DNA of 37,087 nucleotides from a virus. The notes beneath the pieces were generated by a model that was not told the origin of the DNA, did not search any database, and worked only from the letters and a program-made list of their open reading frames with translations. The stretch spans positions 1 through 37,087 of the IMG/VR virus record IMGVR_UViG_3300025873_000001; one strand, 5' to 3'. Of this stretch, positions 24,608-31,722 are shown in pieces. Both the position numbers and the translations under genes were made by a program. How positions within the stretch are numbered: the stretch's first letter is position 1; each line of letters begins with the position of its first letter.

Positions 24608-24847
24608 TTACTTATCCTTATTTTTCTTATCTAATTCAGCTTTCGCCGCAATAAAGCAGGCGATCACCGCTACAATTTCATTACCGTGAAACTCTTGCTG
24701 CCATAAACCTGACTCACGTAAAGCTGTGCGAGCCTCCTTTGAAAGTACAGCAAGCGCTTCTTCTGCTGTTTTGGCTTCGTTAACGTGAGTAACGTCACCA
24801 GCCGGAGCGCTTGAGCCCTTTCTTAATAAATCTAAAACCTTTCCCAT
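24608..24847 (-). CDS. Hypothetical 79-aa early protein
   Basis: No family is recognised. The N-terminal half is polar with a Gly/Ser/Pro hinge (LLRKGSSAPAGDVTHVNEAK). The C-terminal half is mostly helical, with WQQEFHGNEIVAVIACFIAA near 49-69 and a Lys-rich end. The hydrophobic part is short and interrupted by charged residues, so a membrane anchor is unlikely but not excluded. GAGGTAGAT precedes ATG 24847, and the stop is immediately followed by the Tad2-like ATG. A 7-bp hairpin lies 18 nt upstream. Confidence 0.75.
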   Translation of the reverse strand: MGKVLDLLRKGSSAPAGDVTHVNEAKTAEEALAVLSKEARTALRESGLWQQEFHGNEIVAVIACFIAAKAELDKKNKDK

Positions 24848-24865
24848 ATCTACCTCATAGAGTAA

Positions 24866-24892
24866 CAGGCCGAACTTTTACGCCCCGACCTG
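24866..24892 (-). promoter_or_regulatory. Leader hairpin upstream of the 79-aa gene
   Basis: In - strand RNA CAGGUCG (24886-24892) pairs with CGGCCUG (24866-24872), including one G-U pair that would be a C-A mismatch in + strand RNA, so the structure favours the coding strand. The loop is 13 nt and the hairpin ends 18 nt before ATG 24847. No T-run follows. Confidence 0.45.
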
Positions 24893-24898
24893 AAGGGC

Positions 24899-25414
24899 TT
24901 AATTAAAAGGTATATCGTCATCAAAATCCATTGGCGGCTCATCGTATTGAGGCTGTTGGTTTTGAGTTCGTTGCTGTTGTTGTTGTGCAGGCTGTTGAGG
25001 CTGACCCCATCCACCTTGTTGCTGTTGAGCTGGCGCTTGTTGTTGGCCGCCTTGACCTTGAGCCCTGCCGCCTAGCATTTGCATTACACCATTAAAGCCC
25101 TGAACAACTACTTCAGTAGTGTATCGGTCTTGGCCTTGCTGATCTTTCCACTTGCGCGTTTGAAGCTGGCCTTCAATATAAACCTGTGAACCTTTGCGAA
25201 GGTATTCCCCGGCCACCTCTGCCAATTTTCCGAACAAAGAGACACGGTGCCACTCTGTTTTCTCGCGCTGTTCGCCAGTTACTTTATCTCGCCAGCTTTC
25301 TGAAGTCGCAATTGTTATATTGGCAACCGCGCCCCCGTTAGGCATGTAGCGAATTTCAGGATCATTACCAAGATTGCCAACCAGGATAACTTTGTTTACT
25401 CCACGGCTTGCCAT
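24899..25414 (-). CDS. ssb: Single-stranded DNA-binding protein, 171 aa
   Basis: A classic bacterial or phage SSB: the OB-fold (residues 1 to about 110) begins [20 protein letters not shown] and includes [20 protein letters not shown] and [16 protein letters not shown] Gln/Gly/Pro linker (about 115-155) follows, and the C-terminal tip is DFDDDIPFN, the partner-binding peptide. The length is near E. coli SSB (178 aa). It coats single strands in replication and works with the ERF annealing protein and the YqaJ-type nuclease in the same operon. AAGGAG precedes ATG 25414. A 9-bp hairpin is 18 nt upstream. Confidence 0.97.
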   Translation of the reverse strand: MASRGVNKVILVGNLGNDPEIRYMPNGGAVANITIATSESWRDKVTGEQREKTEWHRVSLFGKLAEVAGEYLRKGSQVYIEGQLQTRKWKDQQGQDRYTTEVVVQGFNGVMQMLGGRAQGQGGQQQAPAQQQQGGWGQPQQPAQQQQQRTQNQQPQYDEPPMDFDDDIPFN

Positions 25415-25432
25415 AGAATCTCCTTGTTAAAG

Positions 25433-25461
25433 TGAACCGTTGCCAAAAAGGAAACGGTTCA
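25433..25461 (-). promoter_or_regulatory. Leader hairpin upstream of ssb
   Basis: A perfect 9-bp inverted repeat (TGAACCGTT at 25433-25441, AACGGTTCA at 25453-25461) with an 11-nt loop lies between the DUF2303 stop and the SSB Shine-Dalgarno, 18 nt from ATG. It is not followed by a T-run, so a protective leader or processing site is likelier than a terminator. Confidence 0.55.
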
Positions 25462-25477
25462 ACTTGGTTAGTTAATC

Positions 25478-26299
25478 TTAGCTTTCGCCGATGAAGGTTT
25501 TTAGTTCAGAGTCTTTGAACATTTCAACCAGGATTTCTTTGAACTCTTCAGCCATATCTTCTTCTTGAGCTTCAAGCTTGATGATGCGGAAGCAGATTTC
25601 AGGCTTCTGGCCGCCAGTTAGGATTGATACACGAACGGTAAACGCTCGATTGGCTAAACCGTGATAAGGCTGGCAAGTAAATTCAATCGTTGCCGGGATC
25701 TTATCCTGGTTCTTAGCTTCAATCTTTTCAAACTCGCTCATAGACTCGCCGAAGTCGCTAACCTTGCTATCACGGTTACTAACTTGCTCGATAGTGATTT
25801 CACGCAATTGCTTGGCTGCCTGGCTGTTGGTCATTGGCTCGCCTTCGCTGTTGACCACTTTTATATTGTCCGCCCAATCTTCAACAAAGTTAGCCGCCGC
25901 TTTCTGGCTCATGTGATCGCCGTTTACGCAAAGGATAGCTTTAAACGCTGCCGTCTTATCAAGCTGAAGCTTTGAATTGTGACGCTGGTGAAGCGGCTTA
26001 TCTTCTGTACCAAGGTCAAAGATGGTTTCTGCATACATGCGATCAGAGTTAACAAAGCACTTAGCGCCTTCTTTGTCGAACTCTTTACAGTATTCGCCAA
26101 AGTCTTTGATTGATTTGGTTGAGAAGTTGAAGCGGTAAGAAGTACGGTGCTCCATGTGACCTTCAAGATCAGAAAGCTTTACGCCTTCAGGCAGTGCGAT
26201 AAGTGGTGATTGAGCTTTTACTTCAGCAAGTGAGGCGTTTACTCCTGCAAGTAGAACAGTTTTCTCAAGGTGCTGGATTGCTTCTTTAGTCATTGACAT
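25478..26299 (-). CDS. DUF2303 (YfdQ-like) family protein, 273 aa
   Basis: It resembles the DUF2303 family, which includes YfdQ of the E. coli CPS-53 prophage: HMEHRTSYRFNFSTKSIKDF, then CFVNSDRMYAETIFDLGT, HNSKLQLDKTAAFKAIL and FVEDWADNI. The family's biochemical function is unknown; members lie next to recombination genes in phages. Here it sits between the 135-aa protein and SSB. No membrane segment is visible. ATG 26299 lies 9-10 nt after AGAGAG, and an alternative in-frame ATG two codons later is possible. The 5' leader contains a GC-rich hairpin. Confidence 0.85.
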   Translation of the reverse strand: MSMTKEAIQHLEKTVLLAGVNASLAEVKAQSPLIALPEGVKLSDLEGHMEHRTSYRFNFSTKSIKDFGEYCKEFDKEGAKCFVNSDRMYAETIFDLGTEDKPLHQRHNSKLQLDKTAAFKAILCVNGDHMSQKAAANFVEDWADNIKVVNSEGEPMTNSQAAKQLREITIEQVSNRDSKVSDFGESMSEFEKIEAKNQDKIPATIEFTCQPYHGLANRAFTVRVSILTGGQKPEICFRIIKLEAQEEDMAEEFKEILVEMFKDSELKTFIGES

Positions 26300-26332
26300 A
26301 GTTATTTACTCTCTAATAAAAATTTAAGGTTT

Positions 26333-26350
26333 GCCGGGCGTTAACCCGGC
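26333..26350 (-). promoter_or_regulatory. Leader hairpin upstream of the DUF2303 gene
   Basis: GCCGGG-6 nt-CCCGGC forms a perfect 6-bp GC stem between the 135-aa gene and DUF2303, 33 nt before the start. On the - strand an A/T-rich tract (TTAAATTTTT) begins only about 6 nt after the stem, so it could act as a weak terminator. Confidence 0.55.
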
Positions 26351-26358
26351 GGTTTGAA

Positions 26359-26766
26359 TTAGTTAGCCAGGCGGCGAACGTTTGAGTGTTGATGTACTTC
26401 ACCAGTTTCTTTATCAACATTTTCATGCGTTAAGTTGAACTGGCCGCTGTCGTCTTCTTCTGGTGCGTTGATGGTTAGCTTGCCACCTTTGCCAACAAAG
26501 AAAGCTGTATCGGTAATATCTTCTTCAAACTTCTTACCGCGCTTAGTTGGGTTGCTGGTTGAAAGCTTATGAGAAACGATAACCTGATCGTTGTCACCCA
26601 TTTGTTGAAAGGTAAATTCAAGTGATACCTTCGCTTTCTTGCTGCCGATACCGTGAGTGATTTGAGCTAGTGCCGCATCACTTAAAGCTAGTGCAAGCTT
26701 TTCAATCATAATTCCAGCGTTACATTCGCCGATGAAGTCAGCTACGTTTGTTTTGCGATCTGCCAT
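26359..26766 (-). CDS. Conserved-looking phage recombination-region protein of unknown function, 135 aa
   Basis: No domain is recognised. The protein starts MADRKTNVADFIGECNAG, then has an Ala/Leu helix (EKLALALSDAALAQITHG), and continues as a beta-rich part (KVSLEFTFQQM, QVIVSHKLSTSNPTKRGK) and a polar tail (NVDKETGEVHQHSNVRRL). It sits between the HNH gene and DUF2303. Its ribosome binding site AGGAG lies inside the last codons of the HNH gene. A role with DUF2303 or the annealing system is plausible because of the constant neighbourhood, but this is inference. Confidence 0.75.
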   Translation of the reverse strand: MADRKTNVADFIGECNAGIMIEKLALALSDAALAQITHGIGSKKAKVSLEFTFQQMGDNDQVIVSHKLSTSNPTKRGKKFEEDITDTAFFVGKGGKLTINAPEEDDSGQFNLTHENVDKETGEVHQHSNVRRLAN

Positions 26767-26768
26767 GA

Positions 26769-27278
26769 TTACTCTCCTGAGTTAATTTGCTGTTTTGTCC
26801 AGCCTTTGTGTGATTTTCTATTACCGTTCGCCACCTTATTTAGATGCTTTCTGCACAGGCCGCGAGATTTTGCGAATTTATTTAAGTTGAAAACCGTAAC
26901 CGGTTCACCGCTTGGGTCTATTAAGTAATAAGTCCTGCACCCTCCTTTTATAGATGCGCTAACATTTTCACGCCTAGTAACAAAAGTGCAGGTTTCTGGG
27001 CTGTATATTTTCCCTCTGCCACCAGCCTTTATATCCTTATCTAAATCGAAACCATCAATCTTGTTTTTATAATACCACTTAGCAAACACCTGGAAGTTAT
27101 GCCACTCATCACAAACAACGCACCCAATATAAGATTTATTCTTTTCTTGGAATTTTTTGTCGTAGCACCTTCTAAGCATTGCCCTCCATCGTTCATAAGC
27201 TTCTTTGTGTGTCGCCTTACGAAATTCCCCATCACCACGAAACCCAACCCCTAAAACGGTTCTATCAAAGCAATCCAT
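26769..27278 (-). CDS. HNH-like homing endonuclease with NUMOD1-like tail, 169 aa
   Basis: Residues about 25-105 match a phage HNH-type family: RWRAMLRRCYD, YIGCVVCDEWHNFQVFAKW and DLDKDIKAGGRGKIYSPETC followed by TFVTRREN. The C-terminal part (VFNLNKFAKSRGLCRKHLNK, VANGNRKSHKGW) resembles the NUMOD1 DNA-binding module of intron-encoded nucleases. It is a free-standing mobile gene between the exonuclease and the 135-aa gene. Like the HNH gene near 13.5 kb, its end carries the next gene's ribosome binding site. GGAG lies 8 nt before ATG 27278. Confidence 0.85.
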   Translation of the reverse strand: MDCFDRTVLGVGFRGDGEFRKATHKEAYERWRAMLRRCYDKKFQEKNKSYIGCVVCDEWHNFQVFAKWYYKNKIDGFDLDKDIKAGGRGKIYSPETCTFVTRRENVSASIKGGCRTYYLIDPSGEPVTVFNLNKFAKSRGLCRKHLNKVANGNRKSHKGWTKQQINSGE

Positions 27279-27298
27279 AAAGCGACTCCAAAAAATTA

Positions 27299-29095
27299 TT
27301 AAAGGTAAGTTTTAACGCCTTGCGACAACCAGTATTCTTTTACCTGAAGATACTCATCGTAAGTAATACCCCAACTTTCAAGGAACTCCATGAAGTCAGT
27401 TCTCGCCGCCTCTTTGGTTAGAGCGTAAACAAGGTTAGACATAATGTGATTTAGCGGCTTAGCTTGTTCGACTTCAGCGTTACGCATTGTTTGAGATCGG
27501 CCCTGGGATAGTGATTCCACTTGCTTAGGTGTGGTATCAACCTCAACCGCCTTAGCATCAGCAACGCAATCATTAAAGATAGCTTCATCTTCTTCACTGA
27601 TTAGATTCGGCTCTGGCTTCTTAGCCTTCTCTTCCGCTTCACGCTGTAAACGTTCAGCTTCTTCTTCAGCTTGAGCTTTGGCACGTTCTTCCTTGCGGAT
27701 ACGTTCACGTTCTGCTTCTGCTTTGGCTTCAGCTTCACGTTGAGCCTTTGCCTCTTCTTCTTTTTGAATACGTTGGCGTTCAGCTTCAAGGCGTTCTTCT
27801 TCAGCCTGCTTGTGATCAGCAATGCGTGATTTAATTATCGCCTGAAATGGTTCAGCGTCCTGGTTAACTAGCTGCTGAGCATCAGAGAATAAAAACTTGT
27901 AATCCGCTGCATGGTCACGAAGGTATTGAAGGTTAGGAACAACACGATCCATTACCTGATTAATCTCAACCTTCCAATTAGCCAGTTCTTCAGACACGGC
28001 ATTTTCAAGGCTCTCAATGGTGCGCTTGTTCTTCATTGCGCCAGTCCAATCAGGAGTAAACGCCCCCATAATTCCAGCTAACAGCATTGGCTTTAATTTA
28101 GCGTCACATTCAGCGATATGCTGACGAAGGTTGTTATCGGCTTCAGTCCAGATAGCTTGCTTCTTGGCTTCCTTGGCCTGTTTAACTTGCTTCTCGCCAT
28201 GACTTTGCATTTTCTGAAGAACACCATCCATTTCTTGGGCGATTTCTTCAAACTGCGAGTAGCTAACAAATTCACCGCGAACCTTGGCGATCATATCCTT
28301 GAGCCCGGCGCGAGCCTTCTTAACATCTTTGTTAAGTTGGTCTTTATCGGCGAAGTCCTGATCCGTTTCCAGGACCTTGCTCATTTCTTCACTTGCCATT
28401 GTTTTGATTTGGTCAAGGCACATAGCAATGTTAGTGGTGATTTCTGTGCCTGTTACGCTGTATGAAATAGCTGGCAGGCTAGTTTTTTCAGCAACAACAA
28501 CTTCTTTCTTGGCTTCCATTTCAAAAGACTCGAGATCTTTATTGAACTGCTTCCAGCCAGCAATCAACTGCTCACGGCGTTCAGGGATTGAAATGTAGTG
28601 CATGTATTCCCGTTTATCTGCTGTGCCGTCTGAAGTCATAAACAAAGCATTTTCAGCGCCGGATACAAGAAGCTGGTGCTCTAGCTGCCAGTAGTGAGTA
28701 TCTTCAAGCACGTTATTGCGAACATTTTCAGCAAGCGTTTCATTCCAAAGCTTGTGCTCGAAGACCATTTGCTGATCTTCTGATAGGCCATCCAGTGAAG
28801 CGAGTAGCTTTAAGCCGTCAATCTCGATACCACCAACAACCGGAGCGAATGATTCAAGCATATCGACCTCAAGAAGATCACGAGCTGCGTCTTCTGCTGC
28901 GTGGCCCTTGTCGAAAAGCGCTTGTTTAGCCGGAGTAATTTTCTCCTTAACACCAAACTTCTTTTCTTTCATTAGCTGAGTGCGGCTTTTGTACTTGCTT
29001 GCTCCCATCATTGCCGAAGCATCAGAAGCGGTTAAGTGAGTGTCACGAAGTTCGTGCCATTCCGGTGTACCTTGTTCTACTTTGAATAATTGCAT
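27299..29095 (-). CDS. YqaJ-type viral exonuclease with long C-terminal coiled coil, 598 aa
   Basis: Residues 1-195 are a YqaJ/lambda-exo-like nuclease: GTPEWHELRDTHLTASDAS (9-27), then GHAAED (64-69), D102 in LLASLDGL, and E113-x-K115 in FEHKLW, the D...ExK catalytic core. The rest, about residues 195-500, is helical; residues about 430-490 are a Glu/Ala/Arg/Lys coiled coil. The last 60 residues form a small helical domain. It digests one strand 5'-3' so that the ERF protein can anneal the other; the two genes are adjacent. The long C-terminal region is much larger than lambda Exo (226 aa) and may act as a dimer or partner-binding arm. AGGA precedes ATG 29095. Confidence 0.9.
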   Translation of the reverse strand: MQLFKVEQGTPEWHELRDTHLTASDASAMMGASKYKSRTQLMKEKKFGVKEKITPAKQALFDKGHAAEDAARDLLEVDMLESFAPVVGGIEIDGLKLLASLDGLSEDQQMVFEHKLWNETLAENVRNNVLEDTHYWQLEHQLLVSGAENALFMTSDGTADKREYMHYISIPERREQLIAGWKQFNKDLESFEMEAKKEVVVAEKTSLPAISYSVTGTEITTNIAMCLDQIKTMASEEMSKVLETDQDFADKDQLNKDVKKARAGLKDMIAKVRGEFVSYSQFEEIAQEMDGVLQKMQSHGEKQVKQAKEAKKQAIWTEADNNLRQHIAECDAKLKPMLLAGIMGAFTPDWTGAMKNKRTIESLENAVSEELANWKVEINQVMDRVVPNLQYLRDHAADYKFLFSDAQQLVNQDAEPFQAIIKSRIADHKQAEEERLEAERQRIQKEEEAKAQREAEAKAEAERERIRKEERAKAQAEEEAERLQREAEEKAKKPEPNLISEEDEAIFNDCVADAKAVEVDTTPKQVESLSQGRSQTMRNAEVEQAKPLNHIMSNLVYALTKEAARTDFMEFLESWGITYDEYLQVKEYWLSQGVKTYL

Positions 29096-29096
29096 T

Positions 29097-29852
29097 CTAC
29101 TTTCCTACTTGTTGTAATTTTGAGTATTGGTCTTGGCTAAGGATAATATTCTTCTTAGTCAAGAATTGGTGTAGCGAGTCAACTGTGTGCTTGCCGTCAG
29201 TTATTTTTTTAGACCAGGCCGGAAAGTTTTTATTAAACTCTTCATCCGGGTAGCAGTTAACAACCTGTTGCTGATCCTGGTTATCGTATTGAACAGAATC
29301 GCCGTCATCATCTTCACCGCCGACAACAATCCCCAAGATACCAGTCAATGTATAGCGGCGAAGGTATGAGATTGCCGAAGCGATACTTTTAAGCTGATCC
29401 TTGCCGCCACTAATATCAGGAGAGGAAACCAACTCACTATATTCTGAGTGGCCACTCTGGTGAGTGACGATACAGCGAACAGTGATAATTCCGTTGTCCT
29501 GGCTTTGAGTGAAGCGGTAAGACAGGCCTGTTTCTTTTAATGCTGGCTGAATTGCCTTAGCAATATCTTCAATTTTGGCGTACTGGTAGAACGTGCGACC
29601 CTTTGAAGTTGTGTAATCCACAATGCCAAGCTTTTCAATTACCGGAAGCATTGCCTGAAAATGAGACATTGCAGCGTTAAACTCTTTCTTAGCCTGGTTT
29701 GCTTCATAACGCTCCTGAAGATCCATAAGCTTTTCAAGTTGCGTAATGTCAGCGCCGTTATTCACTGCAATTTCAATTAGGCGCATGTGCGGCTGTGCCA
29801 TAACCGGAAGTGATGATTGCTGATCACTTGTAACTAATTCGCCGCTACTCAT
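29097..29852 (-). CDS. ERF-family single-strand annealing protein, 251 aa
   Basis: The ERF core is about residues 50-175: AKKEFNAAMSHFQAMLPVIE, then GRTFYQYAKIEDIAKAIQPA, ETGLSYRF, and KSIASAISYLRRYTLTGILG. The part after 175 is polar (GGEDDDGDSVQYDN), with a short C-terminal helix. It should form rings on ssDNA and anneal strands, together with the YqaJ-type exonuclease and SSB encoded next. P22 Erf has 204 residues. ATG 29852 overlaps the previous gene by 8 nt; the Shine-Dalgarno (GGTGG) is weak, so translation is probably coupled. Confidence 0.93.
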   Translation of the reverse strand: MSSGELVTSDQQSSLPVMAQPHMRLIEIAVNNGADITQLEKLMDLQERYEANQAKKEFNAAMSHFQAMLPVIEKLGIVDYTTSKGRTFYQYAKIEDIAKAIQPALKETGLSYRFTQSQDNGIITVRCIVTHQSGHSEYSELVSSPDISGGKDQLKSIASAISYLRRYTLTGILGIVVGGEDDDGDSVQYDNQDQQQVVNCYPDEEFNKNFPAWSKKITDGKHTVDSLHQFLTKKNIILSQDQYSKLQQVGK

Positions 29853-30150
29853 TTAGGCCACCAATTAACTGAAGCTGTTCAGCGTTAAGGTCAGTCTTCT
29901 CAGACCATGAATGAATAACCTTTGCAATTTCTAGTTGCTCGTTATGGTCATTCCAGTAAACAAGCGCATCGTTTACAGTGTGGATACCGCCCTCTTGGAT
30001 AATGCCAAGTAGGTCTTCATCAACAACGATAGCTTGATTGATTGCTTCAAGATCTGCCTCAGCCTTGCCAAGCTGGTCATTAAGACGTTGGATTTCTGCC
30101 GACTTTGCGGCGAACGCTTCTACAAGAGCGCCTTTGTTTTCGATTTTCAT
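29845..30150 (-). CDS. Hypothetical 101-aa early protein with coiled coil
   Basis: The N-terminal about 45 residues form a coiled coil (EAFAAKSAEIQRLNDQLGKA). The rest is acidic and helical with WNDHNEQLEIAKVIHSWSEK. ATG 30150 has AAGG eight bases upstream and is preferred over the GTG at 30159, which lies too close to that site. It is the second gene of the leftward unit. No enzymatic motif or membrane segment is visible, so a small host-directed or regulatory protein is likely, without a specific guess. Confidence 0.7.
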   Translation of the reverse strand: MKIENKGALVEAFAAKSAEIQRLNDQLGKAEADLEAINQAIVVDEDLLGIIQEGGIHTVNDALVYWNDHNEQLEIAKVIHSWSEKTDLNAEQLQLIGGLNE

Positions 30151-30151
30151 G

Positions 30152-30334
30152 TTATTCACCTTCTACTTTTGAACAAACAATGTCATCACGGTAAGCAGGC
30201 CAGTTACCAGCTTCAACCATATCGCAATAGTGATTTTCTGCGCTTACTGCGTCTTCATAGTCCATTTGACCTACAAGACCGAAAAGCGACACCGCTGCTA
30301 TTACTGCTAAAACCTTCATACTTGCCTTTTTCAT
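30152..30334 (-). CDS. Small membrane or secreted protein, 60 aa, first gene of the leftward operon
   Basis: The start ATG 30334 is preceded by GGAG with 7-nt spacing. A frame starting at 30388 would begin inside the operator region and has no Shine-Dalgarno. Residues 1-7 are Lys-rich and residues about 8-22 (LAVIAAVSLFGLVGQ) are hydrophobic, giving a signal-peptide or signal-anchor pattern. The C-terminal 35 residues hold two Cys (HYCDMVEAGNW and DDIVCSKVEG) that could form a disulphide outside the membrane. No lipobox is seen. As the first gene transcribed leftward it could be an envelope protein, for example for superinfection exclusion, but this is inference. Confidence 0.7.
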   Translation of the reverse strand: MKKASMKVLAVIAAVSLFGLVGQMDYEDAVSAENHYCDMVEAGNWPAYRDDIVCSKVEGE

Positions 30335-30386
30335 GTTGCGTCTCCGTGTTGATGATTGAAATTTAGCACCGCCCAAAACTAAAAGC

Positions 30387-30419
30387 AAGTATTTTTGTAT
30401 ACTTTTTTAGTATTTTTTT
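30387..30419. promoter_or_regulatory. Operator-like palindrome with a related half-site
   Basis: AAGTAT (30387-30392) and ATACTT (30399-30404) form a perfect inverted repeat around a 6-nt spacer. AGTATTTTT recurs at 30409, 21 bp (two helical turns) after the copy at 30388. The site lies between the divergent genes, close to the gene of the 51-aa Arc-sized protein, a natural candidate to bind it. Confidence 0.5.
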
Positions 30420-30420
30420 A

Positions 30421-30449
30421 TTTACAAATTAAAGACATTAATCTAAGAT
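30421..30449 (+). promoter_or_regulatory. Rightward early promoter candidate
   Basis: TTTACA (30421-30426) and TAAGAT (30444-30449) are separated by 17 bp, matching sigma70 boxes at 5/6 and 4/6. Transcription would begin near 30456, about 23 nt before the 51-aa gene. AT-rich DNA flanks it. Confidence 0.55.
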
Positions 30450-30457
30450 GAAATCAA
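30428..30457 (-). promoter_or_regulatory. Leftward early promoter candidate overlapping the rightward one
   Basis: On the - strand TTGATT (30452-30457) and TTTAAT (30428-30433) have an 18-bp spacer, 4/6 and 5/6 matches. It faces the rightward promoter and overlaps it, so one polymerase should exclude the other. The resulting leader (about 30421 to 30335) contains the palindrome. Confidence 0.4.
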
Positions 30458-30478
30458 ATCAACATAAGGACACTAAAA

Positions 30479-30634
30479 ATGGCACAGCATGTAAAAGTAA
30501 ACCCAACCACCGATGAAATGCTTAGCAAGCTTTCAGAGAAGCGTAAGCGTGAAAACTCCTTCATTCGCACCAAGCAAGATATTGCGGCTGAAGCTATCGT
30601 TGCTCTCTATAAGAAGGAAATGAAAAATGGCTAG
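30479..30634 (+). CDS. 51-aa Arc-sized ribbon-helix-helix-like regulator
   Basis: ATG 30479 behind AAGGA gives 51 residues, ending TAG at 30634 and overlapping the next gene by 8 nt. The pattern fits a ribbon-helix-helix fold: a beta-strand (HVKVNP, residues 4-9), helix A (TTDEMLSKLSEKRKREN) and helix B (TKQDIAAEAIVALYKKE). The size is like P22 Arc (53 aa). It probably binds DNA as a dimer, alternate residues of the strand entering the major groove. It lies next to the divergent promoters and palindrome and may therefore control the early switch. It was identified by pattern only; a toxin-antitoxin-type antitoxin is the main alternative, but no toxin gene is adjacent. Confidence 0.72.
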   Translation: MAQHVKVNPTTDEMLSKLSEKRKRENSFIRTKQDIAAEAIVALYKKEMKNG

Positions 30635-31469
30635 GGCTAGAAACATTAAGCCTGCCTTCTTTGATAATGACGAGCTGGCAGATAATGACCCGCTTGGAAG
30701 ACTTTTATTTATTGGTCTGTGGACAATTGCAGACTGTAACGGAAATCTTGAGTGGAGATCCAAGAGAGTTAAGAAACAGCTTCTTGCTTATGACGAGTGT
30801 TGTATTGATTCGCTCGCTATTAATCTGGATAAATCTGGATTTGTACGGTTCTACTCGGACGGTGACAAAATTTACTTAAATGTCATCAATTTCGATAAAC
30901 ATCAGAACCCACATAAGAACGAGAAAGCTAAAGGAACAGAAATACCGGAATACTGCGAAGAGTACCGCCAAGCTATTGATTTAAATAAACTCGCAATTAA
31001 TCGTGATTTATCTGGATTAAAACCGAATGACTCTGATAGTAATCCTGCTGATTCCCTTAACCTGATTCCTGATTCCCTTAACCTGATTCCTGATTCCGTA
31101 ACCGAACAAAAGCCTTCGCCAGCTAAAGCAGGCAATGACGTTCTTGAAATCTTTAACTACTGGAAGGAGGTTATGAAAAAAGGAGGTACCACCAGGCTAA
31201 ACAAGAAACGTGAAAAGCTTATCTCTGATCGCCTAAAAGAAGGCTACCAGGTAGACGAGTTTAAGACCGCGATCTTCAATTGCTCTATGTCGCCTTTCCA
31301 TATGGGACAAAACGACAATCAAACCAAGTACAACGATATTGAGTTGATATGTCGCCCTGATAAGTTTGAGCAATTCCGTGACAACGTAGGCCAGCAAGCT
31401 CAGCCTAGACAAATGAGCAAGGCAACAGAAAGAACATTCAACAACATCATTGATGTGGAGTTAGATTAA
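30627..31469 (+). CDS. Replisome organizer (replication initiator, lambda O-position), 280 aa
   Basis: The N-terminal about 100 residues are the phage replisome-organizer type: MARARNIKPAFFDNDELADN, then DPLGRLLFIGLWTIADCNGN, a winged-helix DNA-binding unit ending in NFDKHQNPHK (89-97). A Ser/Asn/Pro-rich linker contains a tandem DSLNLIP repeat (142-155), encoded by the CTGATTCC iterons. The C-terminal part (about 168-255, VLEIFNYWKEVMKK to CRPDKFEQF) is the conserved helical domain that binds a helicase or loader. It should bind the origin in its own gene and start replication. It overlaps the previous gene by 8 nt, and the next gene follows one base later. Confidence 0.88.
   Translation: MARARNIKPAFFDNDELADNDPLGRLLFIGLWTIADCNGNLEWRSKRVKKQLLAYDECCIDSLAINLDKSGFVRFYSDGDKIYLNVINFDKHQNPHKNEKAKGTEIPEYCEEYRQAIDLNKLAINRDLSGLKPNDSDSNPADSLNLIPDSLNLIPDSVTEQKPSPAKAGNDVLEIFNYWKEVMKKGGTTRLNKKREKLISDRLKEGYQVDEFKTAIFNCSMSPFHMGQNDNQTKYNDIELICRPDKFEQFRDNVGQQAQPRQMSKATERTFNNIIDVELD
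31048..31097 (+). repeat. Five CTGATTCC iterons inside the replication gene; candidate origin
   Basis: CTGATTCC begins at 31048, 31062, 31069, 31083 and 31090 (spacing 14, 7, 14, 7), forming a 21-bp tandem repeat. AT-rich DNA precedes it (about 30975-31020). Lambda keeps its origin iterons inside gene O in the same manner. Confidence 0.55.
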
Positions 31470-31470
31470 T

Positions 31471-31722
31471 ATGAAAAAGCACGAAGAACTTGGTCAAGAA
31501 CCATCATCACCAACGCCATTTTATAACGGTGACGAACTGTATTGTGACAATAATGGCTTTACAAAGAGAGAGGCTATTGCCATGCGATTAATGGCGGCAG
31601 AGCTTCAGGCTAGACAGGGTTGGGTTGATGGTGGGTACGTTGAAACTTACCCGATTGAAGAATGCGCTAAACAAGCTGTTATGGCAACCGATGCACTACT
31701 GAAGGAGCTTTCTAATGAATAG
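31471..31722 (+). CDS. Hypothetical 83-aa phage protein
   Basis: The family is not named. The second half (FTKREAIAMRLMAAELQARQ then YPIEECAKQAVMATDALLKE) follows a pattern found in many small phage proteins: a short helix, a loop, and a helix with ATDALL. It lies directly after the replisome organizer and overlaps the next gene by 8 nt. GGAG lies ten bases before ATG 31471. No membrane segment or zinc motif. A function in replication is possible only by position. Confidence 0.75.
   Translation: MKKHEELGQEPSSPTPFYNGDELYCDNNGFTKREAIAMRLMAAELQARQGWVDGGYVETYPIEECAKQAVMATDALLKELSNE

Noticed and set aside
27601-27822. 73-aa Lys/Arg-rich frame inside the exonuclease gene
   Set aside because: It is a same-strand shadow of the Glu/Ala/Lys coiled-coil codons read in another frame, without a start signal.
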